Assembly: GCF_039649665.1 (NCBI RefSeq)
Contig: NZ_JBDJAW010000017.1
Location: forward strand, 62,001 to 126,000
Source of the DNA: Microbispora sp. ZYX-F-249
GTDB lineage: Bacteria; Actinomycetota; Actinomycetes; Streptosporangiales; Streptosporangiaceae
DNA: 64,000 bases
Direction: 5' to 3'
Part shown: piece by piece, positions 14,609 to 23,662 of the stretch
How the letters are laid out: each line of letters begins with the position of its first letter
Position numbering within the stretch: the first letter of the stretch is position 1
The notes under the pieces: generated by a model
The model's input: only the letters and a program-made list of their open reading frames with translations
Databases searched by the model: none
Told to the model about the DNA's origin: nothing
Made by a program: the position numbers and the translations under genes

Positions 14609-16002
14609 CCCGTCTCGCCGCGATCCTCCGGGAGGAGACGGAACGGGCGCGGCCGGGCGAGCGGCTGCCGTCGAGCAGGGAGATCATGCGCCGCCACGGC
14701 GTGGGCCCGGTGACGGTCTCGCGGGCGATCGCGCAGCTCGCGGCGGAGGGGCGGGTCGTCACCCGGCCCGGCGCGGGGGTGTTCGTGGTCCCGGCCCGGC
14801 GGCCGGTCGCGGAGGCGCCCGATCTGTCGTGGCAGACCGTCGCCCTGGGCGACCGGGTGGTGGACGACTCGGCGACGGCGAGCCTGCTGGCCCAGCCCGC
14901 CGACGGCGTCGTGCCGCTCACCGGCGGTTATCTCAACCCCGAGCTGCGCCCGGTCAAGGCGCTGGCCGCGGCGGCCGCGCGAGCCGTACGCCGGCCGGAG
15001 GCGTGGAGCATGCCCCCGCTGAACGGCCTGCCGGAGCTGCGCCGCTGGTTCGCCACCGAGGTCGGCGGCGCGGTGACGCAGAACGACGTGCTCGTCGTGA
15101 GCGGCGGCCAGTCGGCACTCACCCTCGCGTTCCGCGCGCTGGCGGCCCCCGGCTCGCCGATCCTCGTCGAGACCCCCACCTACCCGGGAGCGCTCGCGGC
15201 GGCCAAGGCCGCCGGACTGCGGGCGAGCGCGGTGCCCCTCGACCGGGACGGCGTACGGCCCGACCTGCTGGCCGAGGCGTTCGCGATGACGGGGGCGCGG
15301 GTGTTCTACTGCCAGCCGACGCTGCACAACCCGACCGGGGCGACCCTGACCCGCGAGCGCAGGGAGCAGGTGCTGGCCGTGGCCCGGGCCGCGGGGGCGT
15401 TCGTGATCGAGGACGACTACGCGCGATACCTGGCGACCGGCCCGGTCCCGCCGCCCATGGTCAGCGTGGACGCCCACGGCACAGCGGTCCACGTCCTGTC
15501 GCTGAGCAAGATCACCTCACCGAGCCTGCGGGTGGCGGGGCTGATCGCGCGGGGCCCGGCCGCGCGCCGGCTGCGGGCCTGCCAGGTGGTGGAGTCGTTC
15601 TTCGTCGCCCGGCCCCTGCAGGAGACGGCGGTGGAGTTCGTCGGCTCCCCCGCCTGGCGGCGCCACCTCGGCACCGTCCGCCAGGAGATCGGCGTGCGGC
15701 AGGCCGCGCTGCTGGCCGGGCTCGCCCGTCACGCGCCCGAAGCCGAGGTGCATCTGGTGCCCGCCGGCGGCCTGCACGTCTGGGTACGGCTCCCGCCCGG
15801 CACCGACGAGGCCGAGGTGGTCGAGGCGGCACAGGCACAGGGCGTGCTGGTGAGCCCGGGGCGCATCTACTACCCCTCCGAGCCCCCGGGTCCCCGGCTC
15901 CGGCTGACCCACACGGCCGCGGCGGGCCTGCCCGAGCTCGACGAGGGCGTCCGCCGCCTCGGCCCGATTCTCGCTTCACCTGTGGCCGGCCACTTCCGTT
16001 AG
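14587..16002 (+). CDS. MocR-type regulator: GntR winged helix fused to PLP aminotransferase fold
   Basis: A 471-residue chimera. Residues about 5-70 are a GntR wHTH (RLPSSREIMRRHGVGPVTVS, VTRPGAGVFVV); from about 110 onward is a fold-type I aminotransferase domain, with the PLP lysine at Lys308 (VLSLSKITSPSLRVAGL) and the aspartate/tyrosine region VIEDDYARYL. MocR proteins use PLP or its adducts as effectors, e.g. in PLP synthesis or GABA and taurine use. The start at ATG 14587 overlaps the divergent EamA start, and two matching operators lie across both promoters. Regulation of the EamA exporter is the simplest reading. Confidence 0.9.
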   Translation: MNDDSSIARLAAILREETERARPGERLPSSREIMRRHGVGPVTVSRAIAQLAAEGRVVTRPGAGVFVVPARRPVAEAPDLSWQTVALGDRVVDDSATASLLAQPADGVVPLTGGYLNPELRPVKALAAAAARAVRRPEAWSMPPLNGLPELRRWFATEVGGAVTQNDVLVVSGGQSALTLAFRALAAPGSPILVETPTYPGALAAAKAAGLRASAVPLDRDGVRPDLLAEAFAMTGARVFYCQPTLHNPTGATLTRERREQVLAVARAAGAFVIEDDYARYLATGPVPPPMVSVDAHGTAVHVLSLSKITSPSLRVAGLIARGPAARRLRACQVVESFFVARPLQETAVEFVGSPAWRRHLGTVRQEIGVRQAALLAGLARHAPEAEVHLVPAGGLHVWVRLPPGTDEAEVVEAAQAQGVLVSPGRIYYPSEPPGPRLRLTHTAAAGLPELDEGVRRLGPILASPVAGHFR

Positions 16003-16087
16003 TCACACCGGCCTCAGGAGACAACCTTCGCCCCGCGCGAACCGTCTCATCTCTGTCGCCCTTCCGCCCCCGCACAGAGGAGACACC

Positions 16088-16320
16088 GTGCGCGTCCGCT
16101 TACTGTCGATCGCGTCCTGCGCCGTGTCCCGAGCCCGCGGGGCCGACGTGCTCCCGAAAGTCGATCCGCGCGGCCGGGTACAAGTCCCCGGCCGCCAAGG
16201 ACGCGGTGGAGCTCACCCTGTGGCGGGCGGTCTGCCGGGGCGAGGTGCCCCTCGCCAAGGCGCAGCAGGCGATCGCCAAGAACCGGCGGGCCGCCGTGCG
16301 GCGGCTCGGCCTTCGAGCTC
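16088..16320 (+). pseudogene. Frameshifted remnant of a small secreted actinobacterial protein
   Basis: GTG 16088, preceded by GAGGAG, opens a frame that starts like a short signal peptide (VRLLSIASCAV). After about 20 codons the coding character passes to another frame, which reads GYKSPAAKDAVELTLWRAVC followed by GEVPLAKAQQAIAKNRRAAV, a block resembling the C-terminus seen in some actinobacterial HNH-associated or secreted proteins. The two pieces cannot be joined without a frameshift, and the middle of the expected protein is absent. I therefore read it as a decayed gene; the family is a recollection, not a firm match. Confidence 0.4.
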
Positions 16321-16441
16321 AGTGGCGCTCGCGGCCGGATCGGGGTTCTTCTCCGCGCTCCCCACGGCGATCGGCCCGCGACAGGCGCTCGCGACGCTCG
16401 CTGTTCCGCAGGGCCAGATAGGCCAGGTAGCTGATTCGCAT
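16319..16441 (-). CDS. Small basic protein, unknown
   Basis: A 40-codon frame from ATG 16441 to a TGA ending at 16319, reading MRISYLAYLALRNSERRERL and then an Arg/Glu-rich tail. A strong ribosome site (GAGGAGG, minus strand) lies 6 nt before the ATG. The first half is a hydrophobic-to-amphipathic helix, the second half is highly charged. It is divergent from the CGNR gene, with inverted repeats between. No family is recognised; it partly overlaps the antisense end of a pseudogene, so it may be a chance frame. Confidence 0.35.
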   Translation of the reverse strand: MRISYLAYLALRNSERRERLSRADRRGERGEEPRSGRERH

Positions 16442-16461
16442 GGAATCCTCCTCGGAATGGT

Positions 16462-16522
16462 CAACACCACCAAAACGCTTACGAAGGTGTTGTTATTCCA
16501 CGACCTCCGACTGTCGTACAGT
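16462..16522. promoter_or_regulatory. Inverted repeats in front of the CGNR gene
   Basis: CAACACC (16462-16468) pairs with GGTGTTG (16486-16492), and ACTGT-CGT-ACAGT (16510-16522) is a perfect 13-bp palindrome containing a possible -10 (TACAGT) for the CGNR gene. Either could be an operator shared with the divergent small gene. Confidence 0.4.
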
Positions 16523-16543
16523 GGTCACGAGGGGTGATCGATC

Positions 16544-17089
16544 ATGACGGGCCCGGCGGAGCTGCTCCGCGACTTCGTGAACACCTACGACGTCGAGGGA
16601 GACGCCGACGAGCTGGCCTCGCCGGCCGAGCTGTCCGTCTGGCTGCGCGAACGGGGGCTGATCGGCGACGACGACCGCGCCGCCGACGAGGATCTCGCCG
16701 TGGCGACCCAGCTGCGCGAAGGGCTGCGGACCGCGCTGCGCGGCAACCACGACGGGGGTTCGTACGAGATGCCGGAAGGGCTGGACGCGGCGCTGGCGGG
16801 GCTGCCGGTGCGGGTGACGCTCTCGGCGGGCACGCCGGTCCTGGAGCCGGCGGTGCCCGGAGTGGCGGGCGGCCTCGCGCGGCTCGCGGCGCTGATCCCG
16901 GCCGCCCACGCCGACGGCACCTGGCCGCGGCTGAAGGTCTGCGCCGAGAGCACCTGTCAATGGGCGTTCATCGACTCCTCGAAAAACCGGTCTCGCTCCT
17001 GGTGCTCCATGCGCGTCTGCGGAAACCGCACAAAAACCCGGGCATATCGGGCACGACGCCAGGCGGAAGGTACGCCGAGGCCCTCCTGA
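16544..17089 (+). CDS. CGNR zinc-finger protein with ABATE domain
   Basis: A 181-residue probable DNA-binding regulator. The N-terminal part (LLRDFVNTYDVEGDADELAS to LREGLRTALRGNHD) is the ABATE domain, a predicted stress-sensing fold; the C-terminus carries the CGNR zinc finger with Cys in LKVCAESTCQWAFID and WCSMRVCGNRTKTRAYRARR. Such proteins are found next to transporters and enzymes whose genes they may control. ATG 16544 follows a GGGG-rich weak ribosome site. It lies 38 nt before a GNAT gene, possibly one operon. Confidence 0.85.
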   Translation: MTGPAELLRDFVNTYDVEGDADELASPAELSVWLRERGLIGDDDRAADEDLAVATQLREGLRTALRGNHDGGSYEMPEGLDAALAGLPVRVTLSAGTPVLEPAVPGVAGGLARLAALIPAAHADGTWPRLKVCAESTCQWAFIDSSKNRSRSWCSMRVCGNRTKTRAYRARRQAEGTPRPS

Positions 17090-17127
17090 CCAGTACGGTG
17101 TTACAGGCTAAGAAAGGAGCCCGCCGA

Positions 17128-17730
17128 ATGGGTGTTAGAGCTGCCCGCCTCGAGGACGTCGACGCGGTGACCAGCACCCAGATCCGGGCGTGGAAGGCTG
17201 TCTATCGCGACTTCCTGCCACCGATCCCGCTGGAGCAGATGACCGGGCCGGCGGCGGAGAAGATGTGGCGCCGCCAGTGGGAGGAGGCGATCCTCTCCCC
17301 GCCCTCGCCGCGTCACCGCCTGCTCGTCGCCGTCGAGCGGGTGGTGCCCGACACCGACGCGTTCACCGCGCTCGGGCCCGGCGGCATCCTGGCGACCGCG
17401 GCGCAGCGCGCATCCGACCGGGTCGTGGGGCTGGCGTCGCACGGACCCGCCGAGGACCCGGATCTCCACCCCGCCAGGACGGCCGAGCTGATGACGTTGC
17501 TCGTCGATCCCAACCACATCAGGCGCGGACACGGCAGCAGACTGCTCAACGCCACGGTGGACCACCTGCGCGAGGACGGCTACAGCACGGTGGTCACCTG
17601 GGTCTTCGCCGACAACCACCCGATGCTGGGCTTTCTCGAGTCGGCCGGATGGGGCGAGGACGAGGCCGAGCGCGTCCTCGACATGGGCCGGCCGATCAGG
17701 ATGATCCGCCTCACCACCGACATCAGCTGA
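17128..17730 (+). CDS. GNAT family N-acetyltransferase
   Basis: A 200-residue acetyltransferase. It begins VRAARLEDVDAVTSTQIRAWK, has the acetyl-CoA binding turn VDPNHIRRGHGSRLLNATVD (R/Q-x-x-G-x-G/A pattern) and the late beta-strand/helix DNHPMLGFLESAGW that is common to GNAT proteins. The substrate is unknown. The ribosome site AAAGGAG precedes ATG 17128. A central 30-residue insertion (around RVVPDTDAFTALGPGGI) makes it longer than the minimal fold. Confidence 0.85.
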   Translation: MGVRAARLEDVDAVTSTQIRAWKAVYRDFLPPIPLEQMTGPAAEKMWRRQWEEAILSPPSPRHRLLVAVERVVPDTDAFTALGPGGILATAAQRASDRVVGLASHGPAEDPDLHPARTAELMTLLVDPNHIRRGHGSRLLNATVDHLREDGYSTVVTWVFADNHPMLGFLESAGWGEDEAERVLDMGRPIRMIRLTTDIS

Positions 17731-17960
17731 GAGCTCGCCGCGGAGACGGTCGTCCTGACCACGGCCATCCGCCGAGCGCGCCCACACCGCACCTCGAACC
17801 CGTACCGGACCACGATCCACCGCTCCCCTCCTGCCCGTCCGCAGGGCGTTCCGCCTCCGGCGGCGTCGCGTCCGCCAACCCCGCTGTCAAGGGATGACGG
17901 GGGATTGGCCAGACTAGGTACGCCTTCACCGGCTACGCACAGGTAGGAAAAGGGAGTCAC

Positions 17961-18833
17961 GTGGCCACCCCAGCTCAATGGTTAGCGGGCGCACGCCCCC
18001 GTACGCTGCCCGCCGCCGTCGTCCCGGTCGCCGTCGGCACCGGAGCCGCCGTCGCGGAGGGCGGCGCGGTCTGGTGGCGAGCGGCGCTCGCGCTGTTCGT
18101 CGCCCTGGCGTTGCAGGTCGGGGTCAACTACGCCAACGACTACAGCGACGGCGTGAAGGGCACGGACAAGGACCGGGTGGGCCCGCTGCGGCTGGTCGGC
18201 TCGGGCGTCGCTGCCCCGAAGCAGGTGCTCGCCGCCGCTCTCGGCTGTTTCCTCGCCGCTGCGGTGGCCGGTCTCGTCCTGGTGGTGGCCACCCGCGCCT
18301 GGTGGCTGCTGCTCGTCGGCCTCGCCTCCATCCTGGCCGCCTGGTTCTACACCGGAGGCTCCCGCCCGTACGGCTACCGCGCGCTCGGGGAGATCTCGGT
18401 CTTCGTGTTCTTCGGCCTCGTGGCCGTCGCGGGGACGACGTACGTCCAGGTGGAGCGGCTGACCTGGCTCTCGCTGGCCGCGGCCGTGCCCGTAGGGCTG
18501 CTCGCCTGCGCGCTCCTCATGGTCAACAATCTGCGCGACATCGTGACCGACGGCCCCTCCGGCAAGCGCACGCTGGCCGTGGTGCTGGGTGACGCCCGCA
18601 CGCGCCTGGCCTACTCGGCGACCCTGGTGCTGCCTTTCGTGTGCGCGCTCGCCCTGGTGCCGTTCAGGCCCTTCGCCGCGCTGACCGTGCTGGCGCTCCC
18701 CCTCGTGGTGGCTCCGATCAGGACGGTCCGCTCCGGCGCGACCGGCCCCGCGCTCATCGCGACGCTCCAGCAGACCGGCCGCCTGCAACTCGTCTTCGGC
18801 GCCCTGTTCACCCTCGGCCTGGCCCTGTTCTGA
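17961..18833 (+). CDS. menA: 1,4-dihydroxy-2-naphthoate polyprenyltransferase
   Basis: A 290-residue UbiA-superfamily membrane enzyme that prenylates 1,4-dihydroxy-2-naphthoate in menaquinone synthesis, the quinone of actinobacterial respiration. The first Asp-rich motif is NYANDYSDGVKGTDKDRVGP, the second is MVNNLRDIVTDGPSGKRTLA, and eight to nine hydrophobic helices are visible. Both motifs bind the Mg-polyprenyl diphosphate. GTG 17961 is preceded by GGGAG. It is followed 20 nt later by a barstar-domain gene with its own ribosome site, and no other men gene is present. Confidence 0.93.
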   Translation: MATPAQWLAGARPRTLPAAVVPVAVGTGAAVAEGGAVWWRAALALFVALALQVGVNYANDYSDGVKGTDKDRVGPLRLVGSGVAAPKQVLAAALGCFLAAAVAGLVLVVATRAWWLLLVGLASILAAWFYTGGSRPYGYRALGEISVFVFFGLVAVAGTTYVQVERLTWLSLAAAVPVGLLACALLMVNNLRDIVTDGPSGKRTLAVVLGDARTRLAYSATLVLPFVCALALVPFRPFAALTVLALPLVVAPIRTVRSGATGPALIATLQQTGRLQLVFGALFTLGLALF

Positions 18834-18853
18834 CCGGCACCGCAGGAGGCCCG

Positions 18854-20101
18854 ATGGAGCATCCGTGGACCTGGGATCAGGACCCGCCACTGCGGTGGCT
18901 GCTGGTCGACGAGTACACCGGCGACACCGGCGCCGCGCTGGGGGTGTGCGCCGGCATCGACGGGTTGTTCGCCGAACCCGAGCCGCCGCCGGAACCGGAG
19001 CGCTTCACCCTGGTCGGCTGCGACCCGGCCGGTCCCCTGCGCGAGGCTCTGCAGGCCGCGTCAGCGCCTTCCGGTGACGTTCAGGCCCGAGCGTGGCTGC
19101 CGGCCGTCATGCTCGACCCGGTGCACAGCGACCCCGTGCCGGGGGGCTGCCAGCGCTACGACGTCGGCTGCTCCTGTATGGAAGAGCTGTTCGACGTGGA
19201 GGTGCTCGGCCATCGGCCCTCGATCGCGGGCGACGGCCTCGTGGACGCCGAGCTGCGCGGGCGCCTGCGCATCCTGCCGGAGATGCACTGGCCGCCCGCG
19301 CACCCGCCGGAGGCGCGGGGCTTCCTTCTCCACGGCCAGGGGAACGAGCCGCTGGGCAGTTGCCGCAGCACGATCGGGGTCTTCCACGACCGGCCGTTCC
19401 CCGTGGAGCAGCCGGTGACCCTCGTCGGCTGCCGCCCGGAGGAACCGCTCCTCACGCTGATGCGGCGGCGGTCCGCCAGGAACCGGCACCTTCAGGCGAC
19501 GGTCCACGCCGTCGACGCCGCCGGTCGCGCGGCGAGGACGTACAAGGTGCTGTCCGCCGTCGTCATCGGATCGGCCCCCTCCCGGCTGGACGCCGGGCTC
19601 CTCGACATCACCCTCCACGGCGGTTTCGACGAGCCGTTCCCCGACGGCGCTCGCGAGATCTACGACCTCTGGTACGCGGGGCGGCCCTCCCGGCGTAACC
19701 TCTGGGCCGGGTACGACCGCGGACTGCGGCACGAGTGGGCCGGTGCGGCGCTGTTCCACCGCCCCCATCAGCCGGACCGGCCGCCGGGTCTCACCTACGA
19801 TCTCGACGGCCGTTTCGTCACCGACATCGAGGGCTTCTACTGCGCCGTCGGCGAGGCCGTCAACGGTCCCGGCGGCTACTTCGGCTGGAACCTCGACGCG
19901 TTCGACGACTGTCTGCGCGGCGGATGGGGCGCCGCCCGGCCCTTCCGGCTCGTCTGGCACCACGCGGAGGTGGCCCGCGACCATCTCGTCCCCGGCTACG
20001 ACAGGCCCCCGTACGACCTGCGGTCCTGGGGCCCGGCCGTCACGATGGACGATTTGCTCGGCATGTTCGCCCGGGCAGGCGTCACCGTCCAGCTGCGCTG
20101 A
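18854..20101 (+). CDS. Large protein with internal duplication and C-terminal barstar domain
   Basis: A 415-residue protein. The last 100 residues are a barstar (RNase-inhibitor) domain: LTYDLDGRFVTDIEGFYCAV, GPGGYFGWNLDAFDDCLRGG and FRLVWHHAEVARDHL, about the full length of barstar itself. The first 300 residues are not recognised but contain a duplication: FTLVGCDPAGPLREAL ... GDGLVDAELRGRL near residues 54-142, and VTLVGCRPEEPLLTLM ... LDAGLLDITLHGGF near 192-258. No barnase-type RNase is nearby. The ribosome site AGGAGG and the 20-nt gap to menA suggest one operon. It may be an immunity protein or use barstar as a protein-binding module. Confidence 0.75.
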   Translation: MEHPWTWDQDPPLRWLLVDEYTGDTGAALGVCAGIDGLFAEPEPPPEPERFTLVGCDPAGPLREALQAASAPSGDVQARAWLPAVMLDPVHSDPVPGGCQRYDVGCSCMEELFDVEVLGHRPSIAGDGLVDAELRGRLRILPEMHWPPAHPPEARGFLLHGQGNEPLGSCRSTIGVFHDRPFPVEQPVTLVGCRPEEPLLTLMRRRSARNRHLQATVHAVDAAGRAARTYKVLSAVVIGSAPSRLDAGLLDITLHGGFDEPFPDGAREIYDLWYAGRPSRRNLWAGYDRGLRHEWAGAALFHRPHQPDRPPGLTYDLDGRFVTDIEGFYCAVGEAVNGPGGYFGWNLDAFDDCLRGGWGAARPFRLVWHHAEVARDHLVPGYDRPPYDLRSWGPAVTMDDLLGMFARAGVTVQLR

Positions 20102-20131
20102 GCGGCGGTTGCGCTTGGTGCTCGGACACTT

Positions 20132-20172
20132 CCGGATGCGGCAGGCCGTACTGGCACCCGGGCCGCATCCGG
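20132..20172 (+). terminator. Hairpin terminator after the menA-barstar pair
   Basis: CCGGATGCGGC (20132-20142) pairs perfectly with GCCGCATCCGG (20162-20172), extended by a T-A pair, with a 19-nt loop, 30 nt after the stop codon. No T-run follows. Confidence 0.55.
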
Positions 20173-20208
20173 AGGTTCCCATGGAGGAGCGGGTCGCCCT
20201 TGAGGCGG

Positions 20209-20606
20209 TCAGCCCTGGCCCACGAGCCGGTCCTTGATGAGCGCGATCACCTCGTCGAACCGCTCATCCATGGTGTCGAGCCGCCGGTCCACGGCGTCGA
20301 ACCGGGCATCCATGCCGTCCAGTCGCCGGTCGATGCCGTCGAGCCGGGTCTCCACGCGATCCATACGCGCGTCCAGGCCGTCGAGGCGGTGGCCGACGAC
20401 TTCGAGCCGGGTCCCGACGCCGATGAAGCGGTCCTCCATCGCGGTGAACCGTTCGTCGGCGAGGTCGAACCTGGCCCTCATCTCCGCGAAGCGCGAGTCC
20501 ATGCGCGCGCGGAACTCCATCGCGTCGTCGCGCGCCGCCTGGACAGACGGACGTTCGCGCCCTGTGCGTGCTGGATGTCCAGGTCCATCTCCGCCATGGT
20601 GGTCAT
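20209..20606 (-). pseudogene. Coiled-coil protein gene with an internal frameshift
   Basis: From ATG 20606 (ribosome site GGAG at 10 nt) the frame reads MTTMAEMDLDIQHAQGANVR, then loses sense near 20550 where one base appears missing; the next frame continues VQAARDDAMEFRARMDSRF and a long run of heptad-like repeats such as RLDGIDRRLDGMDARFDAVD ending at 20209. The repeats predict a long parallel coiled coil. It resembles in style the intact coiled-coil gene at 1998-2333. A shorter protein from ATG 20520 would lack a ribosome site. Either a true pseudogene or a sequencing error; function unknown. Confidence 0.55.
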
Positions 20607-20893
20607 GCCTTTCTCCGGGGGGTCGTCGTTCCGCACGGATCGCCGGGCGGCGGTCCGGGGGACAACCTTGCCGCAGGGCGGAAGGGACTTCGGACCGCTT
20701 CGGACCACCGAAAACCGTTCTGGAGAAGGACCTGAACCGCATGGATGATGTTTGCCGCACCGGATGGACGACTGGCGCTCCCTGAGCGGCCTCTTGCCGC
20801 GTGAACTGGGAAGATACCGCCGAAACACCGAAGGCGCCCGCTCATGCCCGCAATGCGAAAATCGCTTGTCGCGGAACGCGGGGCGTCGCTTGC

Positions 20894-21340
20894 ATGTCTC
20901 CCATGCCCACCCTGCGGATCGACTCCGTGACCGACGCCACCCTCGAGGACTGGCGGCACGCCCACAATGTGATCATTCCCGATGACCCGCTGACCCTCGA
21001 CGAGGTACGCGAACGCGCAGGACGCAACCACCTGGAGGTGGCCTACGCCGGCGGCGAGCTGGTCGGCTGCTCCACCGTGCGTCCGCCCGGGAACGGCTCG
21101 CCGGTCGCGACCGTGATCGTGCGTGTGCTTCCCGCCTACCGGCGGCGGGGTTACGGCGAGGAGATGTACGCGCGGTCGATGGCTCACGCGCGCTCGCTCG
21201 GCGCGAGCGTGATCGAGACGGTCGTGCTGGCGTCCAACACCGACGGTCTGCGCTTCGCCGAAGCACACGGCTTCACCGAGGTGGACCGCTATCACCCGCC
21301 CGAGGGCGGCGGCCCGTTCATCACGCTGAGCAGATCGTGA
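20894..21340 (+). CDS. GNAT family N-acetyltransferase
   Basis: A 148-residue acetyltransferase with the acetyl-CoA motif VIVRVLPAYRRRGYGEEMYA (R-R-x-G-x-G type), a helix MAHARSLGASVIETVVLASN and the terminal strand-helix LRFAEAHGFTEVDRYH. The start is uncertain: ATG 20894 or ATG 20903 agree with the family length, while GTG 20801 would add 31 unlikely residues. No ribosome site was found. Substrate unknown. The 287 bp upstream to the frameshifted coiled-coil gene hold no recognisable gene, only a 9-bp direct repeat (CTTCGGACC at 20688 and 20698). Confidence 0.78.
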   Translation: MSPMPTLRIDSVTDATLEDWRHAHNVIIPDDPLTLDEVRERAGRNHLEVAYAGGELVGCSTVRPPGNGSPVATVIVRVLPAYRRRGYGEEMYARSMAHARSLGASVIETVVLASNTDGLRFAEAHGFTEVDRYHPPEGGGPFITLSRS

Positions 21341-21404
21341 ACGGGCGCCGCCCGGGCCCGTCCCCTACGACGACAGGCCGGGCGGCGGGGCCGCTGTGAC
21401 CGCT

Positions 21405-22289
<885 letters not shown>

Positions 22290-22351
22290 TCACGAAGACG
22301 CGAGAGGCCGCGCGACGCGCGACGGCGCCGGCGCGGCCTCCAGCGGCACGG

Positions 22352-23662
22352 TCAGGCGATGGCGAAGCCGAAGTCCTTGTCGGAGTAGGGCCCGATCACC
22401 GCGAGCGTCAGCGGCCGGTTGAGGATGTCCCCGGCGACCGCCGCGATCTCCTCGGGGGTGACCCCTTCGATCCGCCCGAGCACCTCGTCGACCGTCATGA
22501 GCCGTTCGTACACGAGCTCGCTCTTGCCGATCCTGGACATGCGCGATCCGGTGTCCTCCAGGCCGAGCACCAGTCCGCCACGCATCTGGCCCTTGCCGCG
22601 GGCGATCTCCTCGGGAGTGATGCCCTCGGCCACGACCCGGGCCACCTCGTCGCGGCAGATCTTGAGCACGTCGTCCACCTTCGAGGGCAGGCAGCCCACG
22701 TAGATGCCGAACTGCCCGGTGTCGGCGTACTGGGAGGTGTAGCTGTAGGCGCTGTAGGCCAGGCCGCGCTTCTCCCGGATCTCCTGGAACAGCCGCGACG
22801 ACATGCCGCCGCCGAGCGCCGCGTTCAGGACGCCGAGGGCGAAGCGCCGGTCGTCGTTGCGGTGGACGGCGGTCATGCCGAGCACCAGGTTGGCCTGCTC
22901 GGTGGGCCGGTCGAGCACCCGGACGCCGCTGCGGACGTCCACGCCGGGACCGCCGAGCCGCGGGGGCGCGGGCTCGGCGGAGCCGCCGAGGGCGCCCGCC
23001 CGCTCGTACGCCGCCGCGACCAGCGCGACCACCCGCTCGTGGTCGATGTTGCCCGCCACCGACACGACCGTGCGGGGCGGGATGTAGAACCGCTGGTAGT
23101 ACTCGTGGATGCGGTCACGGGTGAGCGCGTTGATCGACTCCTCGTTGCCGAGGATCGGGCGGCCCACCGGCGTGTCGCCGTACAACTCGGCGGAGAACTG
23201 CTCGTGCACCACGTCCGAGGGATCGTCGTCGTGCATGGCGATCTCCTCCAGGATCACGCCGCGCTCCGACTCCACGTCCTCCTCGGTGATCAGCGAGGAG
23301 GTCACCACGTCGGCGAGCACGTCGATCGCCAGCGGCAGGTCCTCGTCGAGCACCCGGGCGTAGTAGCAGGTGTACTCCTTGGCGGTGAACGCGTTGATCT
23401 CACCGCCGATGCCCTCGATGGACGCCGAGATCTCCATGGCGTCACGCGTGGGCGTGCCCTTGAAGAGCAGGTGCTCCAGGAAGTGGGTGGCCCCCATGTG
23501 CTCGGGGGCCTCGTCACGCGAACCGATGCCCACCCACAGGCCGACCGCCACGCTTCGCACGGTCGGCATCGTCTCGGTCACGACCCGCAGGCCGCCGGGC
23601 AGGACGGTGCGGCGGATGACCCCCGCACCGTCCTTGCCCGGGAACAGCGTCTCGGTCGTCAC
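22352..23662 (-). CDS. M16 family zinc metallopeptidase (processing-peptidase type)
   Basis: A 436-residue inverzincin. The zinc motif is His60-Phe-Leu-Glu63-His64 ([11 protein letters not shown]), with the third ligand Glu140 in [10 protein letters not shown] exactly 76 residues on, as expected for active M16 enzymes; the second, inactive half carries the usual R/Y region ([20 protein letters not shown]). It is the typical single-chain protease encoded just after pnp in actinobacteria, substrate unknown. The GTG start overlaps the pnp stop (GTGA), so translation is coupled to pnp. Confidence 0.93.
   Translation of the reverse strand: MTTETLFPGKDGAGVIRRTVLPGGLRVVTETMPTVRSVAVGLWVGIGSRDEAPEHMGATHFLEHLLFKGTPTRDAMEISASIEGIGGEINAFTAKEYTCYYARVLDEDLPLAIDVLADVVTSSLITEEDVESERGVILEEIAMHDDDPSDVVHEQFSAELYGDTPVGRPILGNEESINALTRDRIHEYYQRFYIPPRTVVSVAGNIDHERVVALVAAAYERAGALGGSAEPAPPRLGGPGVDVRSGVRVLDRPTEQANLVLGMTAVHRNDDRRFALGVLNAALGGGMSSRLFQEIREKRGLAYSAYSYTSQYADTGQFGIYVGCLPSKVDDVLKICRDEVARVVAEGITPEEIARGKGQMRGGLVLGLEDTGSRMSRIGKSELVYERLMTVDEVLGRIEGVTPEEIAAVAGDILNRPLTLAVIGPYSDKDFGFAIA

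Noticed and set aside
18854-20101. Toxin-antitoxin pair based on barstar
   Set aside because: No barnase-like RNase is encoded nearby; the neighbours are menA and a coiled-coil gene.
20752-20985. Small open frame upstream of the GNAT gene
   Set aside because: Overlaps the GNAT start in another frame, lacks a ribosome site and has no recognisable features.
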